64,000 nucleotides of DNA from Pagrus major (taxonomy: Eukaryota; Chordata; Actinopteri; Spariformes; Sparidae): the NCBI RefSeq assembly GCF_040436345.1, contig NC_133235.1, positions 17,508,660 to 17,572,659 on the forward strand, in the 5' to 3' direction. The position numbers and the translations under genes were made by a program. Under the pieces are notes generated by a model. It made no database searches and was not told the origin of the DNA. It saw nothing but the letters and a program-made list of their open reading frames with translations. Below are positions 24,340-38,100 of this stretch, piece after piece (within the stretch, counting starts at the first letter, position 1; each line of letters starts with the position of its first letter).

Positions 24340-24600
24340 AAGAAGTTCTTTAGACGTCTGTGACTGAAGTTGAAAAGATGTCTAAAATTACATTGTAAAA
24401 ACTTTAATATGGAACCCTGTAAGGATGTCATTTGGACATCACTAGTGAACGTTGAAAAGACGTCTAAAATAGGCATAAAAAACCTCCAATTCTCTCTAAT
24501 TAACTCTAATTCTGGCTCTCCGTCGGACTCCTTTTCAACGTCTGCAAAGACATTGAAAAGACGTCTTTTGGATAATGTTTTTGCAGTCTAGTTGGAGACC
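24340..24600. repeat. AGACGTCT-rich dispersed repeat
   Basis: The unit 'gttgaaaagaYgtctaaaat' occurs near 24369 and 24451, with a third form 'attgaaaagacgtctttt' near 24552. The AGACGTCT palindromes recur with a period of about 80-100 bp. Confidence 0.6.
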
Positions 24601-26289
24601 AGCAGTTAAACTTGTGAAATGACAAATATTTGCAATTTTATATATCCTGGAATTTATAATGAGGTAGATGGAGCAGGTGCCATTTTAAGGATTTTAACAT
24701 GGTAATTATACTTTTTTTCTGGAAAAAAAAAAACATATTCGAGAAATTGTGTGTATGCCTTAACTCACGTGTGGGCAGGATCTTTCATGCTTTTGTTAAG
24801 CAGCTTAAATTTTGTATGAAATGTGATATAGTAAAGACTTCCCTTGCCTTGATTTGTGTGTGTTTTTGAAACAGCAGAGGTTATTTTTTATAAACTCTGT
24901 GACAAGAAGAGGAAATAACTTGTGAAGGTGAGATAAGAACATCCAATTACAGCAGAAAGCGATTCAAAATGAACTTGTTTTTTCACCTAAAGCTAAACTG
25001 ATAAAACTGACCTCTGTGAAGGCATTTGTTTGTGTAATGCGGCAACTGCTGCACATCACAGGCAAACTGCATGAAAACCTCTCAGACACAGTCTCAACAG
25101 CATGAAGGTTCACCGCAGATTTTCATTGATTTGCATCACATTGTACAGGTGTTGAGTTTATTGTATGCATTACCTGCATATACTAAATATAGTATCCTGT
25201 GAGAAAAGGCCAAATGATAACCAAGTATGATAAGGTCACAATACGCAGCCACATGCACAGTTTCAGTTCCTGTTGAGCATTGAAATGCTGATCACAGTCA
25301 AACAGGATTATTTACATATTTTTAAAATACGTTGTTGTGATTTGTCGTCACTGGACGCAGCTCTACAAGCCACATATTGTTAAAGATAACCTTAAAATAA
25401 CCTTACATAGGCTCTTATAAGTGAATAAATGCTTCACTGTTATTCAAGAGGAAACAATCCCTGAACTTTCAGTTGCTGCTTTCACGAGACGGTTTGAGGC
25501 CAAAATGTTAATTAAAAGTGTTGAAAGGATTTGTAGCTTCAAGAGGGCTGACCAGTTCTTCTTCTTTTAGAGCCCAGGAGCGTCAGACAGGTCAATACAC
25601 CCGATACCACTGAAAGCTCTGCCTACTGTTAATAACACTTACTGACCAGATTCTCTCCTCTGAATCTGATACCTTTTGGACAACACTAAGGAACACTTAA
25701 GGTAAACATGAAGAAAAATAAGAGGCCTTTTGTCTCATGAGCAATCAGTTTAATGAACAAACAGCAGTAAAAAAAAAAGCTTTGTTCTGTTACACAAATA
25801 TTATTTACTTTAAGAGTATCTATGTGACATTAATAGATTGTCACAGATGCGTCAGTGTGTAAGCAGCGTGTTACCTCATACAGTTTGATAGTTCAGTTCA
25901 ATGATTGTCAGACTAGGAGTCAGGCCCCTCAAAGGACTACAGGATAAATTTAGGGGGTTGTGAGATGATTAATTTGGTGAGAAAGAACAAGTTTACTTTT
26001 TCGTTTTTTGTGAAATAACTGATAATTGTACGTCTTTAAGCATTGACAGATTACTTAATTGACATAATTTGAGAAGTTTGGAGGGGAACTGTGTCTCATA
26101 GCAAGCTGATCATAGATATCTGACCCCAAAAAGACACTACTTGTTTGTCACTAGCCTAAACCATTGATTCAGTCTTGAACAACACACTGTGTTGTATGAG
26201 GCTATAATGTGTTTAATATTAATGTAAATAATTGATATATATATAGCTGACACAAAGAGCAATATTCTTTTCTGAATTTTAGTGGTGTT
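24601..26289. other. Intergenic, nothing recognised
   Basis: AT-rich, no exon-like or repeat structure that I can support. Confidence 0.4.
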
Positions 26290-26375
26290 GAAGTACTAGA
26301 AAAAATATAAATACTGAAGTACAGTACAAGTATCTTAAAATTGTACCAAAGTACAGTACTTAAGTTGTGCAAAGT

Positions 26376-26913
26376 AGTGGTGCAAAGTACATTTACATAA
26401 GTACTATACTTAAGTGCAATTTTGAGGTATTACCATTCTCTGTTTCTTTGTACTTCTACTCCACCACATTTCAAAAGGAAAAATCTTAACTTATTACTCC
26501 ACTACATTTATTTGATAACTTTAGTCAATGATAACTTAGCAGATTCTATATATACTCAATAAATATATTATGGTAAAACTTTAATATATATATAAATAAG
26601 TAAAATATATTTATTTTATCGATACAATCCAACAGTTTTACTGATTGTCGCTGGAGTACACAAAGAAAAAAAATGGAATTTAGGATAATAAATCAAAACA
26701 GAGATATCCGTTTGTGCTTGTGAGGGATAAATAAAGTTTTATCGTAACATATTTATTGATTATATAGAATCTGCAATTTTATTAGTAACTAAAGTTATCA
26801 AATAAATGTAGCAGAATAAAAAGTTACAATTTTCCCTTTGAAATGTGGTGGAGTAGAAGTACCTCAAAATTGTACTTAACTATAGTACTTGTGTAAATGT
26901 ACTTTGCACCACT
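26376..26913. mobile_element. AAGTAC palindromic element, well preserved
   Basis: The left arm from 'agtggtgcaaagtacattta' is the near-perfect reverse complement of the right arm ending 'tgtactttgcaccact'. Pairing continues for over 170 bp per arm ('tctactccaccacatttc' against 'gaaatgtggtggagtaga'; 'acatttatttgataacttta' against 'aagttatcaaataaatgt'). The centre around 26640 is AT-rich and non-coding. It is a non-autonomous inverted-repeat element of the family scattered through this window. A separate fragment of the family abuts it at about 26285-26365. Confidence 0.8.
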
Positions 26914-27419
26914 GTATTTACTGAAGCACTATTACCCTTGTGACCTATAGGGGGCTTTGCCTCGTAATAAAACTTAACCCTCATGTAACTGATAAAAGAT
27001 CACATTTAGTACAACAAAACGTCAAAAACTGCCATGAAAATATTTAATATTAAGTATATTTTATAAGTTTTAAGTTTATATTTTTTTCATTTATAAAAAC
27101 AGTGGCATCATGTAAACAAATTAGTATTTAAAGAGTTGAAATCCTGAAAATGAATGAATATTTGGTTATTATCAGGACTTAAGTGTTGACATTTTTTTTC
27201 AGTGACATTTTTTGACATGGAACATAAATGTAAATTGTTTCACCATTATTTTGTGTCAGTTGCACGAGGGTTAATTATGCTTTTAATAGTTTTGCAGATG
27301 AGTTCGTAGTGAATGTGCTGTAAGCTGGTTGTAATACACCAAACGTCCACTGGGCGGTGCTGAAGCCCCACAGCTCGGCCGCAGTAACACATGAGGACAA
27401 TTAAACTGCTCAGTCTATT
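26914..27419. other. Intergenic, nothing recognised
   Basis: No gene or repeat supported; lies immediately upstream of the myo9b promoter region. Confidence 0.4.
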
Positions 27420-27575
27420 AACTTCACGTGAAAGTGTCACCTTCTCTCTCTCGGTCGTGAAGTCCTGCGGTGTCTGTCTCTCAGCGGGTTTATTCCCTGT
27501 CGGCTAAAGGCTGACACCTTTCAGGTCAGTGGAAGGAAAACTATCCATTTATTTCCACCTCGTCGACGGTTGAGT

Positions 27576-27644
<69 letters not shown>

Positions 27645-27985
27645 TGTGTGTGTGTAGGAATCTAGGAAGTAACGTTAGCCTAACTTTTCAACCAGGACGA
27701 CGAGGACACGTTAATCCCTATTTCCGTGAGAAACTGTGATTTAAACGAGAAATAACATCGCCGAACTGCCGGGAAATAATTGTTTCATCATTTGAAACTG
27801 TCAGTAAGCAGTTTGTTTGTTCACCTTTTCTGGGAAGCTCAGGTGAAGAAACGTCTGTTTTTTTTTCTCAAGTTGTGTGACTGGAGTTCGTCACCGCTGA
27901 CTGGAGGTGGTGGGATCTTCTTGTTCTCCTCTCGTTTAGGAGTGTTTCGGCTTGTAAAGATGAAATGAGTTGTTGTCCTCGAAAG
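27420..27985 (+). promoter_or_regulatory. myo9b: Promoter region and 5' UTR exon 1 of myo9b
   Basis: A CpG-containing region begins near 27420 and leads to a leader exon whose donor is GAAAG|GTGAGA (last exon base 27985). The next acceptor, TTCTACAG before 28279, opens the first coding exon. The transcription start is not determined; it may lie upstream or downstream of the GT microsatellite at 27578-27655. No TATA box is evident. Confidence 0.5.
27578..27655. repeat. (GT)n microsatellite
   Basis: About 78 bp of GT dinucleotide with a single TTTG interruption, next to the myo9b promoter. Long GT runs can adopt Z-DNA and vary in length between individuals. Confidence 0.95.
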
Positions 27986-28281
27986 GTGAGACTTGTTTTG
28001 ACATTTTGATCGCGTTTGACACTTGATGCAGATTGGCATTCATCACCTGGGCGGATGTATCTGTGGGCATTTTGATAGGGAGAAGAGGAAATGTCGATTA
28101 ATGTTAAAGTAGGGATTTTACATGTTGATACTATGGGTTGAAAAGTTGTTTTTAATACAAGAAATAATGCATTTAGCTGGAAAGATTATGTTAAACATGT
28201 ACATATATTTTTACTTGAATTCCTACTTTCTATTTTTCATTTTAAACTCACATTTGGTCACATTGTGTGTTTCTACAGTGG

Positions 28282-28376
28282 ATGTTGGCAGAGAGTTGGG
28301 GCAGTGAGTTATGCTGAAAGCTGCCTGTATATCTCTACATCAGGATGAGCACTACAGATGGAGCCGAGGCCCCTGA
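28282..28376 (+). promoter_or_regulatory. myo9b: Two upstream ORFs in the myo9b leader
   Basis: ATG 28282 opens an 11-codon frame ending at TGA 28315-28317, in frame with the main start, which shows the main ORF cannot begin earlier in this exon. ATG 28311 opens a second frame of 21 codons ending at TGA 28374-28376, in a different frame and overlapping the main start at 28345. Such an overlapping upstream ORF usually lowers initiation at the main start. Confidence 0.6.
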
Positions 28377-29124
28377 ACAGAATGAGGAGACCTGTGTTGT
28401 GCAGATCTACCCCAGGCAGCCCCAGGAGAAAACTGCCTACTGTCCCCTGCAGATCAGCAGCGGGGACACGGCGAGGACGGTCGTCCACAACACGGTGATC
28501 AGCCTGGGCCTGGATGCCACCCAGACGTACAACCTACTGGAGGTCAGGAAGAGCGGCGGAGAGGAGAGGTTGCTGGAGGCTGGGGAGTATATTTTGGAGC
28601 GAGTCCTGTTGTGGCCACCTGAGACGCAGAGGTGGCACCCTCAGTCCCAAGGGTACTACTTCGTCCTGCAGCAGAAGCAAGCCACCAGTGGAGGTAACCA
28701 AGTAGGAAGCAGCAAAGAGGACTACGATGACCTCTGTAACCTCCAAACTGTGACTGAGGAGAATATCCTGGAGGCTTTACGCCAGCGCTTCTACAAGCAC
28801 AAAATCTACACCTACGCCAGCAACATCCTCATCGCCATCAACCCTAATAAGTTCCTACCTCTGTACTACAATCCCAAGTTTGTCAAGATGTACGAGAACC
28901 AGCCCCTGGGCAAACTGAGCCCTCATATATTTGCCATAGCAGATGTGGCCTTTCGCGCCATGCTGAACCGGCAGGTGAACCAGTGTATTGTGATATCTGG
29001 TGAGAGTGGCTCAGGGAAGACTGAGAGCAGCAGTTATCTCATCCACTGCCTGACTGCGCTCAGTCAGAAGACATACTCCAGTGGGCTCAAACGGACCATC
29101 CTCGGGGGTGGCCCAGTGCTAGAG
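28345..29124 (+). CDS. myo9b: myo9b first coding exon: RA-like domain and start of motor
   Basis: Encodes residues 1-260 and ends at the donor GAG|GTAGGT. The RA-like ubiquitin fold runs from 'VVQIYPRQ' to 'GYYFVLQQ'. The linker to the motor is short: only about 15 residues separate the RA domain from 'DYDDLCNL', whereas human MYO9B has roughly 35 there. The motor then begins with '[15 protein letters not shown]' and the nucleotide-binding GESGSGKT at 219-226. Very large for a vertebrate exon; GC-rich compared with its introns. Confidence 0.95.
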
Positions 29125-32100
29125 GTAGGTCACTGTGACATGAAGCCGTCTATGTGTGAAACCTACTGACACCCTCATCTGTTCTAGCAGTCCACAGTAT
29201 TTTTTTATGTGAAAGAAATAAGACTTAAAAGATTGTAACCTGTGTGCGTCATCATACTTTCGAAAAATTATAAGATCAAACTGTCAAACATTTTCTGGTC
29301 CAGGTTCTCCAGCTTGAGATTTACCACAAAGTGGAAACAGACAACTTTTCAACTTTTCCCCCTAACAGCGTTTCCCTGTGGTATTACTTTTGGCATGGCT
29401 GTTGCAAACACGGCGTTAACAACATGACTACCGCTAATGGCCTTGCTGATGTCCAAAGCAAAAAATAGCCATTAGAATCCCACTTTGACCGAGAAACCCT
29501 GATCTCAGTGCTATGAAAAGCAAAAATAACACTTAGTCGTAATAATAAAAAGACAGGTTTAGTTGCTTACTGATCTAGTAGAAAGAATGCCAGTTTGAAC
29601 CGTCTCAAGTCCCAGTGATAAGGGGAAACAACCTTTGACACAACACCGGCACTCTCCATCGAGTGAATGCCCGTCCGTTCACTCTTGTTTTACTTCAGTT
29701 TCTATCGCTCTCCCTCTTCCACTTCTTTGCCTTCACAATCAGCGGGGTTCTGTTTCTTTTGCAGTTCCGGTTCTTCCATCGTTACCTGGGAATACCCTCC
29801 AGGGAAAACAATGCCTCTTCCTGTTTTGGTTGCGCAATGGCAGATGCGCTTCTTTTGTGTCGTAATGCTGCCGTCATTTTTGCAGGAAAAATCCAGCCTG
29901 ATGGCAGGCAGAAGTCTGAAGCCTCACTGTAGGTTTTTACTCCTTAGAGAGGTCAAGCTGTCCCTTTTTTTTGTTTGTTTTTTTATGAAGAACGTCTTTT
30001 GGGCAGTCTTTAGCTGTAAACCCCTACAACTGGTTCATATTCATTCAGGGACAGACCGATTACCACATCTGATAAGTAGCATTTTTCTGAATATCAGAAT
30101 CAGTGTACTCATGTACTATATAAAATTCACAAAGTTGTGGAAAAATGCCCATCATAGTTTCGCAGAGCCCAACACAACATCTTCATGTCTTTTTTTTAGT
30201 CCAAAACTAAAAGATATTTAATTTACAGCGATATAACACAGAAAAACATTAATTATAGACTGAAAAATGGCACTTCATCATGAAAACGTTTCCTGGTTCT
30301 TCTCATATTTGAGTATTTATTGTTTAATATTATTGTAAATTGCTGCTTTTTTTCAGGACTGTTGGTTGAACAAATCAAACAATTTCAAATTTCCACTCTG
30401 GGCCACAGCGGTCTGGTCTTTTTTTTTGAAAAAAGGAAAAAACATTTCCAGCTGTAACTACCTCAAATCTTTCATCCCACCAGCAACTTCGTGCATGCAT
30501 GGTTTAAGAACCCCCAAATGTTGCTGATGTTTTCAGTTTAGTCGATAAAACCAGTCACTTAACCAGTTGATCATCTGCCTTTGCTGCAGTCTGCAGAGAG
30601 TGATGAGTCATGAACTTAGACCCTGTCATCCTGACCTCAAAGATCACATTGGTAGGACTTTGCTAATTACCAGTTAAATATGGATGTTTGTGAGTCTAAA
30701 TGAAACTGTATTTACGCAATACATAGCGCCCACTTCAGTCTCATATCCTTTTTTAAAGACATGTCAATCACTCCCGTTCAAAAAAAGAAACACTCCCTTC
30801 AAACAGAGAGTATGTATCAGAGCCTCTTGTGTTTTGCTGCACATTGCACTTCCTGCAATAAAAACATCAGTGTAATCAACAATAACCACAAAACAGCTGC
30901 GTGATCTAAACCATGAGAGACTCTGTGATCATTTATTTATAAGACAAAACAGAAAAGGGAACCAAAACACTTACCAGTTTGAATAAGAAGGCAGAACATC
31001 TGTGCTGATTTTTATCATCAGTAATATTTCTAAGTGTCATTTGGTTTTGCAATATTCCTCTCGCACCAAATAAGAAAGGACAACGAGGAAAACAGTGTTA
31101 GTCAACTGGGAATTCCCTCTTTGTTTTATCAACTATAAGCAGTTTCACTCTCACTCATTTAGGTTAAAAGGTTTATTTGTCGGCCTTCACACCAGCGTGG
31201 TTCTACACTAACCGTGTCAATGAGTTACACAACTACACATTTGCCTGTGACATCTGCTTTCTGTTTCAGTTGTTTGTTAGCTTACACATCATGTTTGAAT
31301 GATAACTGGCAAGAAGCTAGGACAAAATTCAGGGAAATACCCGCCTCCTTGGGACTTTACAAACTTAAGTGTTTTTCCCTGTAAAAGAATTAATTGTTTT
31401 TCGAGGAGCCTGTTTTCAGTGCTCAACGCCTGAGAACAAATCAGCAAGTTGAAATCAGATCGTAGTTGGTTTCAGTTCACTATTGTGTATCATTATTCAT
31501 GTTGTTGTTTTCCAAAGTGCTGTTGGCACCATTCAGATCTGCTCTAGACTACCAGAGCTTGGAGATTCTGTGGAAAAAGTTTGTGTGGATATTTCAGATC
31601 AGTTCACAAGTGCATGTTTATCTATCCATCAATAGACCAACTAACCCTTTCACACAAAGGCTCCTGGCCCACGTTGTTAATGATCACACCCCCACACACA
31701 CATACACAATCCCAAGGGGCCAGGTTTTCTTTAGACGGCGTCTAAATATGGATTCTTCCTCTCTGAACAGGTCCAACTAGTTCCTCAAAAAAGCGACAGT
31801 TGAAGTGGTTTTCCTGTAAACTGATCTTACTGGCATTTAGTTGTTTTATGCTACTGTCCTCATAGGATTTCAAATAGGCAGCGATTTAGCTTGAGCAGAG
31901 AGAGCGGCTTGTTGCGATTTGATTTTTTTTAAGTAGGAAGAAGCTCACTGAATACAGAGGTCATACCACAATAGTTGGTGTAAGCTTCGGTTAAGCAATG
32001 ACAAATGTTCACACCAAAGCTGAATATCAACACAGGCCAAGCCAAGACCTATTGACAAGATTCCAAATGTAGCAATGAGAATTAGTTGATTTGTTAACTT

Positions 32101-35100
32101 CCTGTCTGGGGTTTTTTTGCATCCGTAGTTCAGCTGCTTTGCCATCTTGGGATTTCCTTCATGAGTACAAGAGTCACACTCAAAAAATTGAGACTTCTCT
32201 TTATTTCCTTCTAACTTTCAATTCAATGTTATCTTGCTTCACATCAATGCAACAGAAACTGCATGTGGTTTTAATCTCCCTGGTGCAAGATAACAGCCGC
32301 TAGATCATGTATGCATTGCCACTTTTTAAGATGTTGTAAGAAATGAAGATACAGAAGTATGTTGTTAATTTTAAAATCAGGAAAAGGTCTTCAGGGGATG
32401 GCACCTCGCTTTCACGGCAGTTACCTGACTGACTGAGTGGTTGTAGCATGAGGTGTTGGTGATCAGGAAGCCGAGAGCTGAGCTCCACAGTGGGAATGTG
32501 CAGGGCGTTGTCTTTGAGGGAACTCCAGAGAGAGAAGAGAAGCAGGAACGTGTCAGAACAGGCTGAGCCAGGTCTGCTGGCAAACCTACTCAGCAAAGTA
32601 TAAATCACCTCTTTTCTTTCTCTTTCTCCCTCTGTTCTTAAAACCTGTTCCCAGAAATGCACTCTTTCTCTCTTTCTTCCACCATTATTCAGCTGCCTGT
32701 CGAGTTAGGGATCATGGATTCTCATAGGTCTAGCTCACTCTAGTCCCCTTCTTTGGTTTGAATTTTTAGGACACAACTGGTTCATATCTTTTGCAGCCTT
32801 CAGTATCCCACAATCCATTTTGCTTTGTTTGCATTAGTTGTTGAAATGAAATTATATGTTCAGACCCTCCTTTAACTGTTAGTTTTCTCGTAAATTGTTG
32901 GATATTTTGAAGAAAGATGAACTGATATTTTTTATTTTTAGGGACAATACCAATATTAGTCATCAAGAAGAATTATAACTGATATTTTGAGCCGACATAC
33001 ATATGCACTAAAAATTGTAGGTCATCCCAAATTTTTAAACCGAAAAGCCTCTGAATTCATTAGTTGACCTTGCTGAAGAGTTGAAAGCAAAACAAGTTTG
33101 GCAACATTCAAACTAGATGAATGAAAAAGAGCCACTGCAGGATCCGGAGCATTAATTGTACTGTTTGTTATAATCAGATGGCATTAGAAACAAAGCAGCG
33201 TTATATGGATAAGCGCTTATTCTGATTATAGTTCTTGTCTATATCATTGAATCTATAGATTATCTGTTTGATTAATGCCTGTTACAATTACCAAATGGTT
33301 ACAGCACATGCCATACAACTGCAGGGTCGCTGGTTCAACTTCAGCGAACACCTTTGTTGCATGTCCTGTCCTTCTCTTTCCCCTGATTTCCTGTCTGCCT
33401 CTTTACCTCAGGTGGAAAATGCACCGAGAGAAATCTTTAAAAACAACCAACGAGACAAATCAAACAAAAAATTACCAAGATTACAAGTTGACATCCTCCA
33501 ATTGCTAATTTTGTCAGGTGTCTATCATCTGACAGTGAAATGTCACAGCTCATTCTCTTAATTCAAGTCATTATCATACTTGTCCAGTTTTACCACTGGT
33601 CCTACTTTGTTGGCTGTTATTGTGAGGACAAATTCCTGGTGATAAACCTGGAATTTTGCTGACTTTACTACCAGACTGAGTTTAAATGAATGCATCAGTT
33701 GTCTCTGCTGGAAGCCCTCCTAATGATAGCGTCCTTCAGCTATCCAGACCCAAAACTGTGGCATTTGCAAACACCTGTTTCTCCCCGTCTTTCACATACC
33801 TACTTCCCTCCTCTCTCCATATGCCTTTCTTTCTTTCCATGCTGCATTTAAGCTCTTTATATAAGTTTGATTGATCTGTTTTTTTAATGAAAGCCACGCA
33901 TGTTTGAAAAGATTCCTGTCTGTATGTACAGAGGTGCGCTGGGGAGGAACATTCCTTTACCTGCCAGCATGCGATCAGTACAGTGTGCAGGTCTATTTCC
34001 CTGTCTGCATGACTGTGGCCTGTTAAGACACGACCCTCAGCATAGCTCAAACTGGAATGACGGAGAACTTTAGATGCTTACGTGGGCTCTGTTTGGATTT
34101 CTCTTTTCCTGTATTAAAAGGAAGTAAAAGCTGATCCAGAGTCAGCTGCAGCTACTGAGCATCATTTTCCCAGTGACTTTGCCTGGGTGGAGTCTTGTGT
34201 GTTATTGATTGTGAGCCTTAGTTACTGTCTCCAGTCACAGAATAACACTCCAGGCAACTATTAGATCAGTCATTAAGTTGCCTCTTGGGCTGCAACCGAT
34301 GATAATCTATGCCATCAATTATTTTAATAATTTGTTTTTTGATTAATTGTTTTGTCTAGAAGATGATAACAAATGCTCATCAAGTTTTCCAGACCCCAAA
34401 GTGTCTTTAAATCACTTGTTACTTTGTCTGAACGACAGATGAAAACAAAGGTATTTGATTTCATGATATGAAACCCAAAAAAAAGCTCACATTTGAGTTG
34501 CAGGAACCAGCTGATGTTGGTCATTTTACTTATTAAGTAAATTAATCAGTTGAGAGAAATGAATCAATTGCGAAGATAATATTTTTGTGGTTGTAAACTA
34601 ATAAATCAAACAACAAATATTTCCTTTCCATCAGCTTATTAATTCATTGCCTACCAGATGATAATATCAGGGTGGCAGTAGAGGTTTTTCAGTTTATCAG
34701 CCCTGCAGGAGGGAAATAAATTATCAGAAATAAAAATTTACAACTCAGAAAAATAAAAGAGCAGAGCAGAAAACACCAACCACTAAAAAAACAACATGTT
34801 TTAAGTGTGAGGGAAATGCCACTCTGTTGACTCAGAAGCCTCATTGATATCTTAACAAAAGGCTGCTTGATGACGCTTTTGTGACCACTTAACCGTGTGC
34901 ATAATAGATATGAGTCTCCTGGTTTAACTGCATTATTGATAAAAATCCTGAGAATGCATTGCAATTCAAAACACAGCTATATACTTAGAAAAGCAATTGT
35001 GCCATTTAGTTTTATACAATTTCTTTACATCATTTTATGTTCAATGTACTTAAAACAGTTAGATAGTACCTAGATACCTAGATTAGATAGTAACTTGTAT

Positions 35101-38100
35101 CTTGAAGTAAACATGTATGTAACGCTGTGATCCTACCCTCTCACTGAAGTTACATAGTGCAGAAACAAGTGATAGGAGGGCAGAGTTGCTGAGACAGAGA
35201 CACCATTCACCCTATTACAAGACACTGTTATATTATGAAGCTGTTATTTTAAGGTAAACAGTTACAAAAGTCAAGACAAATTCATTGATAATGAAGAGAA
35301 CCTTTAGTTGCAGCCCTAGTTCAGAGTTAGATCAACGTCAATGTTACATAACGGTTGCTAACGAAAACAGTCCCCTGCCATCCCCAAACCAAAGGGATTT
35401 ATTTGGTAGCTGCTCTAGAAGCATTTTAAGTGTTTAGGTCTGGATGCCAGTGTCCGTGAGAAACATGCCCACAAATTTGTCTGTTTACTTTACTGAAAAC
35501 GTATGTTCCCCATCTTTCAAACAGGCCTTTGGCAACGCTAGGACTTCAGAGAATAATAACTCCAGCCGCTTTGGGAAGTTCATCCAGCTCAACTATCTGG
35601 AGAGTGGTGTCATCAGAGGGTAAGACATCATGTTCTATTTTTCTCACCAACCATCTGCAGTCACTTAGTGAATCTTCAAGGCTTCACAGATTGTTTTATT
35701 TGATATGTTTGTTTCACCTAACAGTTCATTTTTCAACCATGCCAAAGTTTCACACATTTTTTTAACTTTCTTCTCTCATGTGTTTCTTGCAGGGCAGTTA
35801 TTGAGAAGTATCTGCTAGAAAAGTCCCGCCTGGTGTCCAGAGATAAGAATGAGAGGTATAATGAAGACATTTTAAATCCTCGCAGAAGCACTCCTAGCTC
35901 AGATTTTATATTTAAATCTGGGCATGGAAATTAATATGTCACTGATGCAAACTTTGCTCACAGTTTCACCAATTTGTACCTGACCCCCTGATCTCTAATA
36001 TAAGCAGACAACTCAATGAAACATAATCACATTTAAAGCACTATGTGCTGTGAAATGTTTGCTACATAACAGAGTTGAAATGAAACCAGCCTGACTCCTG
36101 ATTGACTGTATCGGCGCTCTGTGACCTACAGGAACTACCACGTGTTCTACTATCTGTTGATGGGTGCGTCCAAAGACGAGCAGGAGGAGTTTCATCTATT
36201 AAAGCCGCAGGATTATCTCTACCTCAAGCAGGTACCTTTGATCTGCACACTCAGCAGCAGTCATGGAGAGAGGGGAGGCATGATGTGTCATTTGATGTTA
36301 TCAAATGGGGAAAACCAGTGGTAGATGTGTATAGAAACAGACCAGCAATATCTAGAAACTTCTCAACAGTAAATTGTAGCGTGTATGAGTGTCTCCTGTG
36401 TAGTGAATAAACACTGCACATTAACTAGGCTTACAGTGGATCTGCTTTCCCTCAATCATTTTATTATAGTGAGAATTTAAGACCATGTTGACTCACAGAT
36501 TCCTTTGTATATTTAGTCCTGTTTACGTATGTCTTTAGAAAATGCTGTTGTTTGATTGAACCCTGGTGTGGACATAAAACATACTGACACCCCTTGAAAA
36601 GGTTGGTCTCTGTCTAGTTTTAAGCAACCCAGCGCGTTTTTCTGTGTTGACAATGCAACATGGACCTACTACATGCAATTCTGCCATCAGCTTCTGGTTT
36701 AGAGACTATTGCCCCTTTATTTGTTTTTAGTTGCTCTTGATTTTTGATTCATGATGGCATTTCAGCTGCACTCTCAACTAATTCTTATATATAACCAGTG
36801 TATGTGTTTGTCATATCTTTGTTCTGCAGGAAGACCTTCATTTTGATGATGAGGAGAAACTTGGGCAGGAGTACAAGAGGCTCCATCAAGCTATGGAGAT
36901 GGTCGGCTTCCTGGCCTCCACCAAGAAACAGTATGTGAAAGTAGCCAGTGTACCTGTACCTAACCTTTAGGGACAGTAAACAAAACAGTGAATTCATTCA
37001 TTCATTCATTCATTCATTCATTCATTCATTCATCTTCTTCCGCTTATCTGGGGTCGGGTCGCGGTGGTAAACAGTTAATGGACCAGTGTTAAATGTGTCT
37101 AAGAAGGGTTAGGTGTGTCCAACAATGTTTGTAAATAATGATTAGTTTGTTTCTCCTTCTGTCAGACGTGGGAAGGAATGTTTATTTTTACAGTGAAGGA
37201 CTTAAAGGAATTTAAGAAATATTTGCTGTACATGGCCAAGAAGCATTTCACCACTTTCAGACTGTGTTTACAGTGTTAACAGTGAAGCTGCACAGCTCTC
37301 AGTTGGCTTTACCAGCCTAAAAGCTATGTAGGTAGGCAAAGTAATTTGTACTTCAACAGTTCACTGTCGAGGAGTTTCTGCTCTCTGTACTGGTGTCAGT
37401 AACAGGTCAGAGCTTGTCAAGTCGAGCAGGAGAAGAAATGCAGCAAGCATGACGACAAGCGCCTGACAGCCTCGGGACACAGTGTACACATAAAGGCACT
37501 AGAAGCTTAGTTTATAACCTATTCAGGATTGTTGCCTGGTGAATAACCGCACTAAAGACACAGTAACTGTTAAAGTGAATAAATCTACAGAGCAATGTAC
37601 AGTGTAACCGCACCGCATATGCAACAGGCGTAAAGTAAAGTTGTTTTTTCTTTGATAAAGTGCTTCATACATTCCTCTGCAAACATCTAATGTCACAAAG
37701 TTTCAGTGGAAATTTAGTTGTGCACAAAGTTAAGTGCATCATAATAAAGAATAAATATGAATAGTCTGTTGAGGAATATTTTATTTTACATTTGCAGTAG
37801 GTTGGACTTACTCAGTCACTCTTGTATAGCTTGTTTTTGCCACTGGTAATGTTAATATCAACTACTTTTAGCATCTACACGATTAGATGCAGCACTGATA
37901 TGTTTACATAAATACAGCAATGTTTAGCCTACCAGCGTTGTCTCCCTCAATATATTTTATGTGCATTTGGAAATATCCTATCAGAAAGGTTTGATGGGAA
38001 CAACAAAATATTTTTATGCATGCTTGAGGTGGTTTTTGCCTTTTTGAAAAATAGTTTATTATTTATCTATTATTTATTTTATGAGAGAAGCACTTTTTCT

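Larger units (their letters stand above)
29125..35524 (+). other. myo9b intron 2 (6.4 kb), with repeats
   Basis: Largest intron of the gene, from GTAGGT to an acceptor before 35525. It contains a MITE fragment at 30128-30250, a SINE at 33285-33452, a MITE at 34285-34600 and a MITE end at 35281-35320. A 184-codon open frame at 29667-30221 lies partly in the MITE fragment and has no protein support. Confidence 0.8.

Noticed and set aside
28534..28746. Antisense frame inside the first myo9b coding exon
   Set aside because: Shadow of the GC-rich sense coding sequence.
29667..30221. 184-codon frame in myo9b intron 2
   Set aside because: Intronic, overlaps a MITE fragment, and has no domain or exon-like boundaries.
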